Below, in pieces: positions 1 to 9,500 of a stretch of DNA of 64,000 nt. The stretch's first letter is position 1. Each line of letters starts with the position of its first letter. The notes beneath the pieces were generated by a model, which was given only the letters and a program-made list of their open reading frames with translations, searched no databases and had not been told where the DNA came from. The translations under genes and the position numbers were made by a program. Source of the stretch: Mycobacteroides chelonae CCUG 47445 (GTDB lineage: Bacteria > Actinomycetota > Actinomycetes > Mycobacteriales > Mycobacteriaceae); NCBI RefSeq assembly GCF_001632805.1, contig NZ_CP007220.1:1488001-1552000 (forward strand). Reading direction: 5' to 3'.

Positions 1-353
1 AACTTGGCCGACAGCAACGTGACATGTCCGCGTACCCGTGCTCCCACGTGTAGGGGCGCAGGGAACCGCACCTTGTTCACGCCGTAGTTGAGTACGGCGT
101 CATATGACGCGATCTCAAGCACCTCGTCCAGGAACGCCGGGGCGAGTGCGAGCGTGAGGTATCCGTGCACGATGGTCCCGCCGAACGGGCCGGCCTTGGC
201 GCGTTCGGTATCGGTGTGAATCCACTGCCTGTCACCCGTCGCGTCGGCGAACTCGTTGACCTGTTCCTGGGTGATCTGAACCCAACTGCTGGTACCCAAT
301 TCGACTCTGCCCAGGGACAGCAGCTCCTGTGGTGTCGCCAGCTTGGTGGACAT
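1..353 (-). CDS. MaoC-like hot-dog dehydratase (partial, 3' end outside window)
   Basis: About 117 codons are visible, reading leftward off the window edge from ATG at 353. The product begins MSTKLATPQELLS. Near residues 40-48 it has GDRQWIHTD, matching the D-x-N-P-x-H-x-D signature of (R)-specific enoyl-CoA hydratases, which places the catalytic pair at D41 and H46. GGTIVHGYLTLAL follows, as in the family. Such proteins hydrate trans-2-enoyl-CoA or related thioesters in fatty-acid metabolism. The single hot-dog domain is about 150 residues in the family, so roughly 30 residues are missing. The substrate cannot be read from the sequence. It is transcribed divergently from the lipoprotein gene to its right. 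Confidence 0.85.
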   Translation of the reverse strand, partial: MSTKLATPQELLSLGRVELGTSSWVQITQEQVNEFADATGDRQWIHTDTERAKAGPFGGTIVHGYLTLALAPAFLDEVLEIASYDAVLNYGVNKVRFPAPLHVGARVRGHVTLLSAK

Positions 354-478
354 ACCGCGCACTCCTTTTCGGGTCGTGGTGCCTGATCGCATTACCGACT
401 TCTCATGCCGGCTGGACCCTTCTTACCCGAGATCGCATGCCTGCCACGGGACAATGCCGAAATCCGGCAGCACGGTAC

Positions 479-1183
479 ATGCGGGTAATGTTTGCCGACA
501 TGAGGTGGTCGGTGCCGCTGGTGGTCGCGTTGCTGCTCGGGGTAGTGGCGTGCCAACGTGGGGTCGACGGCGAGGCGACGGCCGATCGGGCATCCGTATC
601 GGCGGGACCCATTCAGCCCGCCCAGCTCGATCAACTACTCACTCCCGCGCAATCGTTGAGCGTGACGCCGGGAAAGCCGCTATTCGAGACCGATATGCAG
701 TCGGTTCTGTGGATCGGTGCCGACCCCGCCGAATGCCAGGGGGTTGTCGGATACGGCCGTCATCCGCTTTTTCCCACGAACTACACGGGGCGTGAGGCAC
801 GGACGCAGACCGATAACCAGTACCCGAACCAGCATCAACTCCTCGAGGTGTCGGCCACCTACCCCGGTGATTTCCAGGCGTCGAGATTCCTCGAGTCGGT
901 GCGTACCACCGTCTCCAAATGTCAGCTTTCGGTCGCTGCCTGGGGGGATGACCAGAAACGCAATACGGTCACGCCCGGCCCGGTGGTTCCGGGTTCGCCG
1001 GACATGGTCCGCTGGTCGACGAATCTGGATGGTGATCAATGGATTTGCGAGTTCACCGTGATCGCCAAGGCGAACGTGATCTCGCAGCTGGTCACCTGCT
1101 CGGCGGATCGATCGATTGACAACAAGGCACTGTCGGACAAGCGGCTCCAGAAAATTGAGGAGCTGCTCAACTCCAAGGTCTGA
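479..1183 (+). CDS. Lipoprotein with PknH-like extracellular sensor domain
   Basis: With the start at ATG 479 the product is 234 residues. In-frame ATGs at 488 and 500 are also possible, and none has a strong ribosome site. A short basic start and hydrophobic stretch run into LLGVVAC, a lipobox with the lipidated Cys near residue 25, so the protein should be anchored on the outer face of the membrane. The mature part has LLTPAQ, a W-I-G-A-D-P-A-E-C segment and four cysteines in the pattern of the PknH C-terminal sensor fold, where they form two disulfides. Mycobacterial lipoproteins carry this domain without a kinase. The ligand is unknown. An open frame extends upstream to about 329, but that part has no signal-peptide logic. 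Confidence 0.8.
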   Translation: MRVMFADMRWSVPLVVALLLGVVACQRGVDGEATADRASVSAGPIQPAQLDQLLTPAQSLSVTPGKPLFETDMQSVLWIGADPAECQGVVGYGRHPLFPTNYTGREARTQTDNQYPNQHQLLEVSATYPGDFQASRFLESVRTTVSKCQLSVAAWGDDQKRNTVTPGPVVPGSPDMVRWSTNLDGDQWICEFTVIAKANVISQLVTCSADRSIDNKALSDKRLQKIEELLNSKV

Positions 1184-1190
1184 GCACCGA

Positions 1191-1931
1191 TCAGGACGCT
1201 TCGCGGGCCGCGATGTCCTGTGCGAGCAAGTTCTCGGCCCGTTCGATGATGGCATCGACGGTGAAGTCGAAGTTGGCGTCAGAGATCGTCGCGATCGAAT
1301 GACCGCGGGATGCCAGATCATGCAGGGTGGGGGCCAGCGAGGCGTTCGGCACCACGCTGCGGGCCTCGCCGGATGCGGGCATAACGGTGTCCATGTGCTC
1401 AAGCACCACGATGCCTCGGATATGCAGCGACAGCGAGAAGTACACATCTAACGCGTTATCCGGGCTGAATCCGACGCCGATCAGGGTTTGGACAAGCGAT
1501 TCCAGGTTTTGAATGCTGGCCTGCAATGCCTCGGCGCTGAGCTCGCTGGTGCGCATCAAGATGAGCTCGACGAGCACCGGACGTTCCCGGAACGCCTGCC
1601 GCATTCGGCGGGTGTGACTGCGCAGGGCGTCCTGCCAGGTTTCGTCGCCAACGAAGGGTGCGGCGAAGTGATACTGCTTGGTGGCGCGGTCGGTCATCGC
1701 GTCGAGAAGCTCGCCCTTTTTGCGGAAGTACCAGTAGATACTGGTCACACCGACATCGAGATGCTTCGCTAGCAGCGGCATGCTCAGCCCACAGATCCCT
1801 ATTTCCTCGGCGAGCTCAAATGCTCCGGCGATGATGTCCTCGGCGGTGATGGAGCCGCGGCGCCGTCGTTCCCGCTTAGGGCTTTGGGTGCTGGTCGTCC
1901 TGGCCTCGCGGCCGACACCGGCATGTCGCAT
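1191..1931 (-). CDS. TetR family transcriptional regulator
   Basis: Reading from ATG 1931 gives 246 residues. After a basic N-terminal tail (KRERRRRGS) comes a TetR helix-turn-helix of about 47 residues, including LAKHLDVGVTSIYWYFRKKG, and then an all-helical ligand-binding domain. The frame is open further upstream to 2420, but that extension has no TetR character and overlaps the promoter region, so I chose 1931. It ends 8 nt from the convergent lipoprotein gene and is divergent from the large alpha/beta-hydrolase gene, which is a plausible target. The effector is unknown. The N-terminal tail ahead of the DNA-binding domain is longer than usual, so the start could lie a little further in. 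Confidence 0.85.
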   Translation of the reverse strand: MRHAGVGREARTTSTQSPKRERRRRGSITAEDIIAGAFELAEEIGICGLSMPLLAKHLDVGVTSIYWYFRKKGELLDAMTDRATKQYHFAAPFVGDETWQDALRSHTRRMRQAFRERPVLVELILMRTSELSAEALQASIQNLESLVQTLIGVGFSPDNALDVYFSLSLHIRGIVVLEHMDTVMPASGEARSVVPNASLAPTLHDLASRGHSIATISDANFDFTVDAIIERAENLLAQDIAAREAS

Positions 1932-2234
1932 GTGTAATCCTCGTCGTGCCCCCGTTGCGTCGATCTGCCCCGCCCTACGGACAAACGCCCTGATAGCAAG
2001 TTGGCAGAATACCGTAGAGACCTGGGTGGGCGGTCGGCTCCCCGTCGTGCACAGTTCGCTGAGGCGGTGCCGGCCGATCCGTCTCAGAGATTTGCGCGGG
2101 GGAGTTTCCGGTGGTGGTGGCGTCGCGGTAGTGCGGCCGCGACATGTCGCCGATCTGGTGATACCTCTGTGCGGTATGGCGACGTGCAGGCACCATTGAC
2201 ATTCGCAGCTGGCGGCATCGAGAAGGGTGTGGCG
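1932..2234. promoter_or_regulatory. Intergenic region between divergent TetR and hydrolase genes
   Basis: This 303-nt gap must contain the promoters of the leftward TetR gene and the rightward membrane hydrolase gene. An AAGG ribosome site lies 8-10 nt ahead of the hydrolase ATG. No perfect palindrome that would clearly be a TetR operator was found by eye. Confidence 0.4.
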
Positions 2235-3944
2235 ATGGCAATCGACAGGGATATCGACAGCGATATCGACGAGGAACCGGCGGTGGAGACCGCCGTGCAG
2301 AAGCCAGAGAAGAGGCACTGGTGGGCACGGCAGTACACCTTCACCGGTACTGCGGTGGGCCTGGTCTTTCTCTGGCTGTCCATGACTCCTTCGTTGCTTC
2401 CCCGTGGACCGCTGTTCCAAGCGCTGGTCAGTGGGGGCTCGGGTGCCATCGGGTACGCGCTGGGTGTGCTGGCGGTGTGGTTGGTGCGGTACATGCGGTC
2501 ACAGGATTCGAGTCCTAAGGCGCCGCGCATCGCGTGGTGGATTCTCATCGTCGTGGGGATCATCGGTACCGCCCTGATGATCGTGTGGTTCCACTTTTGG
2601 CAGGACCGCGTGCGCGACCTCATGGGTGTGCCGAGGCTGAGTTTCTGGGCGCACCCGCAGACCGCTGCGATGTCCATCCTCGTTTTGTTCATCCTGGTCG
2701 AGATTGGCCAGCAGATCCGCCATCTGATTCTGTTCCTCATCGAACGGCTCAATCGCGTGGCCCCCAAACGTGTCTCGGCTGTGGTTGCGGTCACACTGGT
2801 TGTTGTTCTTGCGATGGCACTCATCAACGGAGTCGTCGTCAGGGTTGCGATGGATTTCTTGAACAACACCTTCTCGGCGGTGAACAACGAGGAGAACCCG
2901 GACAACCCCGCGCCTACGACGGCGCTGCGCTCGGGTGGGCCGGGGTCGTTGGTCTCTTGGGCTTCACTGGGTAACCAGGGCCGCGCCTTCATCGGGGGCG
3001 GTGCCACCACACAAGAGCTTTCGGCGTTCAACAAGGCTCCGGCCACCGAGCCGATCCGGGCCTACGCGGGTATGGAATCGGCCGACGGCATCAAGGCAAC
3101 GGCCGAGTTGGCGGCCAGTGAGCTGGAACGTGAGGGGGGCCTGCACCGCAAGGTAGTCGCGGTGGCTACCACCACGGGAACCGGCTGGATCAACGAAGCC
3201 GAGGCAGACGCCCTCGAATACATGTACAACGGCGACACCGCCATCGTCAGCATGCAGTACTCATTTCTGCCCAGCTGGCTCTCGTTCCTGGTGGACAAGG
3301 AGAACGCGCGCCAGGCGGGACAGGCGTTGTTTGAGGCCGTCTCGGCACGGGTCCGCGCGATGCCGGAGGGGATGCGGCCCAAGCTCGTGGTGTTCGGGGA
3401 GAGCCTCGGGTCGTTCGGCGGTGAGGCCCCGTTCCTGTCGGTCAACAACATCGTGGCCCGCACCGACGGTGCGCTGTTCTCCGGCCCGACCTTCAACAAC
3501 ACGATGTGGCTGGAAGCCACCCATAACCGCGACGACGGTTCTCCGGAAGTGTTGCCCATTTACGACAACGGCAGAAACGTCCGATTCGCTTCGCGCCCAG
3601 AAGATCTCAAACGGCCCGCCGATCCGTGGGGACGTCCGCGCATCGTCTATCTGCAGCACGCGTCGGACCCGATCGCGTGGTGGAATTCCGACCTCATCTT
3701 GAGTAAGCCCGACTGGCTGCGCGAACCTCGCGGCTACGACGTGTTGCCCAGCATGGAGTGGATTCCGTTTGTCACCTTCTTGCAGGTGTCCGTTGATATG
3801 GCCGTGGCGGTCGATGTTCCCGACGGGCATGGCCATGTTTACGTCAAAGCCGTGGCCGATGCCTGGGCAGCGATTCTGCAGCCTCCGGGCTGGACACCGG
3901 AGAAGACTGAACGGCTGCGGCCGCTGCTGCGCTCGGGGGAGTAG
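2235..3944 (+). CDS. Membrane alpha/beta-hydrolase (Abhydrolase_9 family)
   Basis: ATG 2235 follows AAGG at good spacing and gives a 569-residue protein. About 40 hydrophilic residues precede a cluster of four to five membrane segments (from TFTGTAVGLVFLWLS to VVAVTLVVVLAMALIN). The C-terminal hydrolase domain has the nucleophile elbow VFGESLGSFGG (G-E-S-L-G). This membrane-plus-hydrolase arrangement is the Abhydrolase_9_N plus Abhydrolase_9 family of actinobacteria, whose substrates are not known. The catalytic Ser in GESLG is clear. The catalytic His is probably in the DGHGHVY segment near the C-terminus, consistent with a serine-hydrolase triad. The next hydrolase gene starts 12 nt downstream, so the two may be cotranscribed. 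Confidence 0.85.
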   Translation: MAIDRDIDSDIDEEPAVETAVQKPEKRHWWARQYTFTGTAVGLVFLWLSMTPSLLPRGPLFQALVSGGSGAIGYALGVLAVWLVRYMRSQDSSPKAPRIAWWILIVVGIIGTALMIVWFHFWQDRVRDLMGVPRLSFWAHPQTAAMSILVLFILVEIGQQIRHLILFLIERLNRVAPKRVSAVVAVTLVVVLAMALINGVVVRVAMDFLNNTFSAVNNEENPDNPAPTTALRSGGPGSLVSWASLGNQGRAFIGGGATTQELSAFNKAPATEPIRAYAGMESADGIKATAELAASELEREGGLHRKVVAVATTTGTGWINEAEADALEYMYNGDTAIVSMQYSFLPSWLSFLVDKENARQAGQALFEAVSARVRAMPEGMRPKLVVFGESLGSFGGEAPFLSVNNIVARTDGALFSGPTFNNTMWLEATHNRDDGSPEVLPIYDNGRNVRFASRPEDLKRPADPWGRPRIVYLQHASDPIAWWNSDLILSKPDWLREPRGYDVLPSMEWIPFVTFLQVSVDMAVAVDVPDGHGHVYVKAVADAWAAILQPPGWTPEKTERLRPLLRSGE

Positions 3945-3956
3945 CGGACCGCGCCC

Positions 3957-4838
3957 GTGCGGCGGCTGTTCCGTACGGTGGGCTGGGTGAGCCACACCCT
4001 GGGGTCAAGCAACTTCGTAAGCACCGCCGACGGGCGTGCGTTGCACTACATGGTCGCCGGAACCGGTGACCCGACAGTGGTCTTCGAGTCGGGAATGGGA
4101 TTTTCGCGGTCGGCATGGGGGCTTGTGCAACCTCTTGTCGCCCAGCGTTTTCGGTCGGTGGTCTATGACCGCGCGAACTTGGGGCGCAGCGATGACGATG
4201 ATCAACCGCGCACACTGGAGCGCATCACCGAGGATCTGGATGCCCTGCTGACGGCGCTCGATTCGGGCCCGTACATCCTGGTTGGTCACAGTTACGGTGG
4301 AACCATCGCGCTGGCGTCGACCGCTGCCGATCCGTCACGCATCGCGGGGATCATTCTCGTCGATCACTCCGACGAGAATCTGGATTCGTACTTCCGGCCG
4401 ACCTCGCTCGGCCTCCAGATCCTCGGCACCATTCATCGTGCGGCACTCGATGCGCTGGGACGGGTGGGTCTGCTGTCGCACATCGTCCGCCGCATGATGC
4501 CGCGGATGCCGCGCGACGTCGTCGAGGACATGACGTCCGAAGATCTCACCTGGAGGGCAGGGCGGGCCGCTAACGAGGAGGACCGGCGCTTTGTGGCAGG
4601 GCTGGCGGGGTTGCGTGATAACCCGCCGATGGTCAACGGCATCCCCGTCACGGTGATATCGGGAGCCCGCGCCGAGTTTCTCAACGAGGAGACGCGGTCC
4701 GAGCTGAACGCTGCCCACCAACTGACGGCGCATCGGCTGGGAGCGCGCCACGTCGTGGCCCGCAAATCCGGACATCAGATAGTCCTCACCGAACCGCGAT
4801 TGATCGCCGACGAGGTGTTTCGGATGGCGGGGGCATAA
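3957..4838 (+). CDS. Alpha/beta-fold hydrolase
   Basis: A 293-residue protein from GTG 3957. GTG 3987 is an alternative that would remove ten N-terminal residues. It shows ESGMGFSRSAW (oxyanion strand region), the nucleophile elbow GHSYGGT, and a C-terminal KSGHQIVLTEP that supplies the catalytic His. The order is that of soluble alpha/beta hydrolases such as esterases, haloperoxidase-like enzymes and lipases. There is no signal peptide. It starts 12 nt after the membrane hydrolase, suggesting a two-gene unit. The substrate cannot be deduced. Confidence 0.85.
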   Translation: MRRLFRTVGWVSHTLGSSNFVSTADGRALHYMVAGTGDPTVVFESGMGFSRSAWGLVQPLVAQRFRSVVYDRANLGRSDDDDQPRTLERITEDLDALLTALDSGPYILVGHSYGGTIALASTAADPSRIAGIILVDHSDENLDSYFRPTSLGLQILGTIHRAALDALGRVGLLSHIVRRMMPRMPRDVVEDMTSEDLTWRAGRAANEEDRRFVAGLAGLRDNPPMVNGIPVTVISGARAEFLNEETRSELNAAHQLTAHRLGARHVVARKSGHQIVLTEPRLIADEVFRMAGA

Positions 4839-4947
4839 ACCCTCTGTGTCGTATGTGACAAGCGTGGCTGCCGTGTTTGTTGAGGTAGTTGTCGTAATCT
4901 GAGGCTCGAGTTCTTCACGGTGCTCGGAACGGCCTTGCGAGGTAACA

Positions 4948-5670
4948 GTGGTGTCCATATCCCGTAGGGATGTCCTCAAATACGCCGCGGTCATGCCGGC
5001 CGCAGTGGCACTGGGTGGTGCCGCGTCGGCCGTAGCCGCCCCCCGTGCGAATGCGGCCTCTCTGGGAACACTCATCGATTACGCCGGTGGTGTCCCGACT
5101 CCCGAGTCGATCAAGGCAGCAGGGCATTTGGGTGCTATTCGGTACGTATCAGATCCGCGCAGTCCGGGGTTGTCGGCGGGTAAACCCATCAAGCTCACCG
5201 AGGCGCGCGATCTCTACCGGGCCGGTTTGAAGATCGTCTCCAACTACCAGTACGGAAAGCAGGACACTGCCGACTGGCTGGGCGGCCAGGAGGCCGGGAT
5301 CAAGCACGCGCAGCGTGGCTGGCAGCTACACGTCGCGGCCGGCGGCTCCTACAACGTGCCGATATACGTCTCGATCGACGACAACCCGACTCCCGAGCAG
5401 TACAAGAATCAGGTGGCGCCGTATCTGAGGGCCTGGGAATCAGTGGTCGGCCATGCCCGCACCGGGCTGTATGGCAACTCCAAGACCATTGATTGGGCGC
5501 TACAGGACGGGCTGTGCTCGTATTTCTGGCAGCACAACTGGGGAAGTCCCAAGGGCTTCGTCCACCCTGAGGCGCACCTGCATCAGTTCGAGATCGACAA
5601 GCGTCAAGTTGGTGGAATCGGCGTCGACCTCAACGACATTCTCAAGCCCAGTTTCGGGCAGTGGGTCTGA
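4948..5670 (+). CDS. Tat-exported DUF1906 glycoside-hydrolase-like protein (Rv2525c-like)
   Basis: About 240 residues from GTG 4948 or the next codon, GTG 4951, behind a GCGAGG ribosome site. The N-terminus SRRDVLKYAAVMPAAVAL is a twin-arginine signal ending in A-A-P-R-A-N-A, so the folded protein should leave by the Tat route. The remainder is a DUF1906 TIM-barrel-like domain starting with L-I-D-Y-A-G-G. It matches Rv2525c of M. tuberculosis in length, Tat signal and position immediately upstream of fas. Work on Rv2525c links the family to the cell envelope and beta-lactam susceptibility. A defined glycosidase activity has not been shown, to my knowledge. Confidence 0.88.
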   Translation: MVSISRRDVLKYAAVMPAAVALGGAASAVAAPRANAASLGTLIDYAGGVPTPESIKAAGHLGAIRYVSDPRSPGLSAGKPIKLTEARDLYRAGLKIVSNYQYGKQDTADWLGGQEAGIKHAQRGWQLHVAAGGSYNVPIYVSIDDNPTPEQYKNQVAPYLRAWESVVGHARTGLYGNSKTIDWALQDGLCSYFWQHNWGSPKGFVHPEAHLHQFEIDKRQVGGIGVDLNDILKPSFGQWV

Positions 5671-6545
5671 GCGCATGCTTCGCCACGAGCGTGTGCGTGG
5701 ATGGGTCGTGCCCTGCGAGCGATGGCGTGTACGTGTCGTGACACCCGGCACTGTTACGAGGCCGGTCATGACGGAAGGCATCACGCCGTGAGCGGCGGGG
5801 ATGATTGTGTTTCTTGATGTTTCGGCTGCGGCCTGGCGGTTGAGCACGCCGATGCTCTGCACGCCTGCCTAGCCGATTGAGGGCTCGAGGCGCCCGATGA
5901 AGTGGTCGGGTGCCACGATCTCCCTGTGTGCCCGCTGCGCACACCGCACTCGGCCGTTCGGGTCGGCCCGATGCGATGGACCGCGGATTTCAGCCCATCG
6001 CGCGCGGGTTGGGCCGTGCGTTGGTAAGGCAGATGTCGACGGGTCGGTGATCGCGCGCGCGGCCGTACGTGGCAAGGCTTCGGCTGCGTGGATGCGTAGC
6101 TGGACAAACATCACCAGTCTCACCCGTCACAGAAGTTGGAACCGTGCTGCAATGCCAGCAAACTTGTGACGCGTGTTTTGTATTTGTGAGGCCACAACCA
6201 CCTCTTCGTGGCCGTCGCGCGCGACACGCGCGAACACGTTTGGCGGTATCGGAATCTAACATAACGATTCGATAACAATCGATGTCTGATCTGCGATGTT
6301 ATACCTACTCGACCGTAACCACCTGCATGCAGCGCGTTTGATTCGGCGGTCAGTAGCCAGCACGCGGCCTGCTGTTACGTAAGCGGTGGTTACTCTCGCG
6401 TAGAACTCGGCAGTAACTATTACGCCAGAAGAAATCGTCACCCCTCTTATGACACTCTTAAATCCAGACCTGCGGTGATGGTGCCGATGAACGTGCCTCA
6501 ACGCTCCCGGTCGACAAGGACGACGACACGGGCGCGGCTGGATTC
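5671..6545. promoter_or_regulatory. Long gene-free leader upstream of fas
   Basis: These 875 nt hold no convincing coding frame. The part nearest fas is locally AT-richer (about 6240-6480) and should carry the fas promoter. It has a TTACGTAA palindrome at 6375-6382 and an inverted pair GTTACT (6389-6394) and AGTAAC (6412-6417). In mycobacteria the TetR-type activator FasR binds inverted repeats in the fas promoter. Whether these are FasR sites is untested inference. Confidence 0.4.
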
Positions 6546-9500
6546 ATGACTGATGGAAAGACGGGTAGCGGCGACGTGACGATCAACGAATACGACAAGG
6601 TGACCAGCTCTGAGGACCCCGACGCGAACAGTGCGGTCGATCCCGGTCCCAGCGCGGGTCCCGCGCTGATCGACCGTCTGGAGTCCGGTGAGCCCTATGC
6701 AGTGGCCTTCGGCGGTCAGGGCAGCGACTGGCTGGACTCACTCGCGGAGCTGGCGGCCTCGGCCGGTATCGAATCGGAGCTCGCCACCCTTGCCGGTGAG
6801 GCCGAACTGCGCCTGGAGCCCGTCGCCAAGGAACTCGTGGTGGTGCGCCCGGTCGGCTTCACACCGCTCACCTGGGTGCGTGCGCTGACCGCTGAGGAGC
6901 CGGTGCCCGCCGCCGCCCAGCTGACCTCGGCCGCGGTCTCCATGCCCGGCGTGCTGCTGGCCCAGCTGGCCGCCGTCCGTGCGCTGAAGATCCAGGGCCT
7001 GGATGTGGCCCAGCTTCCGCCTGTCGCCGTCATCGGGCACTCGCAGGGCGTGCTCGCCGTTGAGGCACTCAAGGCGCACGGTGATCGCGATGTCGAGCTG
7101 CTGGCCATCGCCCAGCTCGTGGGTGCGGCGGCCACCTTGGTCGCGCGCCGCCGCGGCATTGTGGTGCGCGGTAGCCGCACCCCGATGGTGTCGGTGACCA
7201 ATGTCGACCCCGAGCGCATCAAGGCGCTTCTGGACGAGTTCGCCCAGGATGTCCGTACCGTTCAGCCGCCCGCGCTGTCCATCCGCAACGGTCGCCGCTC
7301 CGTTGTCATCACCGGCACCCCCGATCAGCTGTCGCGTTTCGAGCTCTACTGCGAGCAGATCGCCGATCGCGAGGCCGCCGAGCGTAAGGACAAGGTGCGC
7401 GGAGGCGCGGTGTTCAGCCCGGTCTTCGACCCGGTCAATGTGGAGGTGGGCTTCCACACGCCACGTTTGGCCGATGGTGTCGAGATCGCCGGCCGCTGGG
7501 CGGCTGCCGCGGGACTGGACGTCGAGCTGACCAAGGCACTGACCGAGGCCATTCTCGTCACCCCGGTGGACTGGGTGAACGAGGTGAACCACGTCGCCGA
7601 CGCCGGCGCCCGCTGGATCCTGGATCTTGGCCCCGGAGACCTGCTGACCCGGCTGACCGCACCGGTGATCCGTGGCCTGGGGATCGGGATTGTGCCCACC
7701 GCCACTCGCGGGGGTCAGCGCAACCTGTTCATGCACGGCGCGGTCCCCGAGGTCGCTCGCGCCTGGACCAGCTTCGCGCCCACCGTGGTTTCGCTGCCCG
7801 ACGGCTCGGTCAAGCTCTCTACCAAGTTTACCCGCCTCACGGGACGCTCACCCATCTTGTTGGCGGGTATGACGCCGACAACGGTTGACGCCAAAATCGT
7901 TGCGGCCGCTGCTAACGCGGGTCACTGGTCCGAGCTCGCCGGTGGTGGGCAGGTCACCGAGGAGATCTTCAGCAGCCGCATCGAAGAGCTGACCGGCCTG
8001 CTCGAACCCGGTCGCCAGATCCAGTTCAATTCATTGTTCCTGGATCCCTACCTGTGGAAGCTGCAGGTGGGCTCGAAGCGCTTGGTGCAGAAGGCTCGTC
8101 AGGCCGGTGCGCCGATCGACGGTGTCGTGGTGACCGCTGGCATTCCCGAGCTGGAAGAGGCCGTCGCACTCATCGAGGAACTCACCGACATCGGCTTCGC
8201 CCATATCGTCTTCAAGCCGGGCACGGTTGAGCAGATCCGCTCGGTGGTGCGTATCGCCGCCGAGGTGCCCACCCGCCCGATCATCATGCACGTCGAGGGT
8301 GGCCGCGCCGGGGGACACCACTCCTGGGAAGACCTGGACGACCTGCTGCTGGCCACCTATTCGGAGCTGCGCTCGCGTTCCAACATCACCGTCTGTGTCG
8401 GTGGTGGAATCGGAACTCCCGAGCAAGCTGCTGAATACCTCAGTGGCCGTTGGGCTTTGAAGTTCGGTTTCCCGTTGATGCCGGTCGACGGCATCCTCGT
8501 CGGTACCGCGGCCATGGCCACCTTGGAGGCCACCACCTCGCCGTCGGTCAAGCAGATGCTTGTCGAGACCCAGGGCACTCCCGAGTGGGTACCTGCCGGA
8601 AAAGCCCAGGGCGGCATGGCCTCCGGGCGCAGCCAGCTGGGCGCCGACATCCACGAGATCGACAACGCGGCCTCGCGTTGTGGTCGCTTGCTCGATGATG
8701 TCGCCGGTGATGCCGACGCGGTGGCCAAGCGTCGCGACGAGATCATCGCCGCGATGGAGCTGACCGCCAAGCAGTACTTCGGCAACGCGGCTGAAATGAC
8801 ATACGCGCAGTGGCTGAACCGCTATGTGGAGCTGTCCATCGGTGACGGCGACAGCACCGCCGATACCGCCGTGGCGCACTCGCCGTGGCTGGACATCACG
8901 TGGCGCGATCGCTTCAAGCAGATGCTCAAGCGCGCAGAGGCGCGGTTGCACCCCAAGGAATCCGGCCCCGTCGAGACGCTGTTCGCCGACGAGGCGCTGC
9001 TGGAACGCCCTGCCGATGCCATCGCGGCACTGCTGCAGCGCTACCCCGAAGCGGAGGCCATCAAGCTGCACCCGGCCGACGTCCCCTTCTTCGTCGCGCT
9101 GTGCAAGACGCTGGGTAAGCCCGTCAACTTCGTGCCCGTCATCGACAAGGATGTGCGTCGTTGGTGGCGCAGCGACTCGCTGTGGCAGGCCCACGACGCG
9201 CGCTACACCGCTGAGCAGGTGTGCATCATCCCCGGTACCGCCGCGGTGGCCGGGATCACCCGGGTCGACGAGCCGGTGGGTGAGCTGCTCAACCGCTTCG
9301 AGCAGACCGCCATCGACGAGGTAGTCGCGACCGGTGCCGAGCCCTTGCCGGTGCGTTCGCGGCTGCGTCGCCGCTGGGATGTCGAGGGCCCATTGGCGAC
9401 CGTCCTGGATGCCCCGGATGTGCTGTGGTCCGGACGAATTGCCGTCAACCCGGTGCACCGGATCGCCCCGGACGGTGCCTGGCAGGTCTTCGAGGACCGC

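Noticed and set aside
1191..2420. A 409-codon version of the first TetR gene
   Set aside because: The upstream 163 codons are Arg/Pro/Thr-rich without a fold and run across the divergent promoter region; the domain structure supports a start at 1931.
5671..6545. Several 60-110 codon frames in the fas leader
   Set aside because: They overlap one another on both strands, lack ribosome sites, and have no domain or composition expected of mycobacterial proteins.
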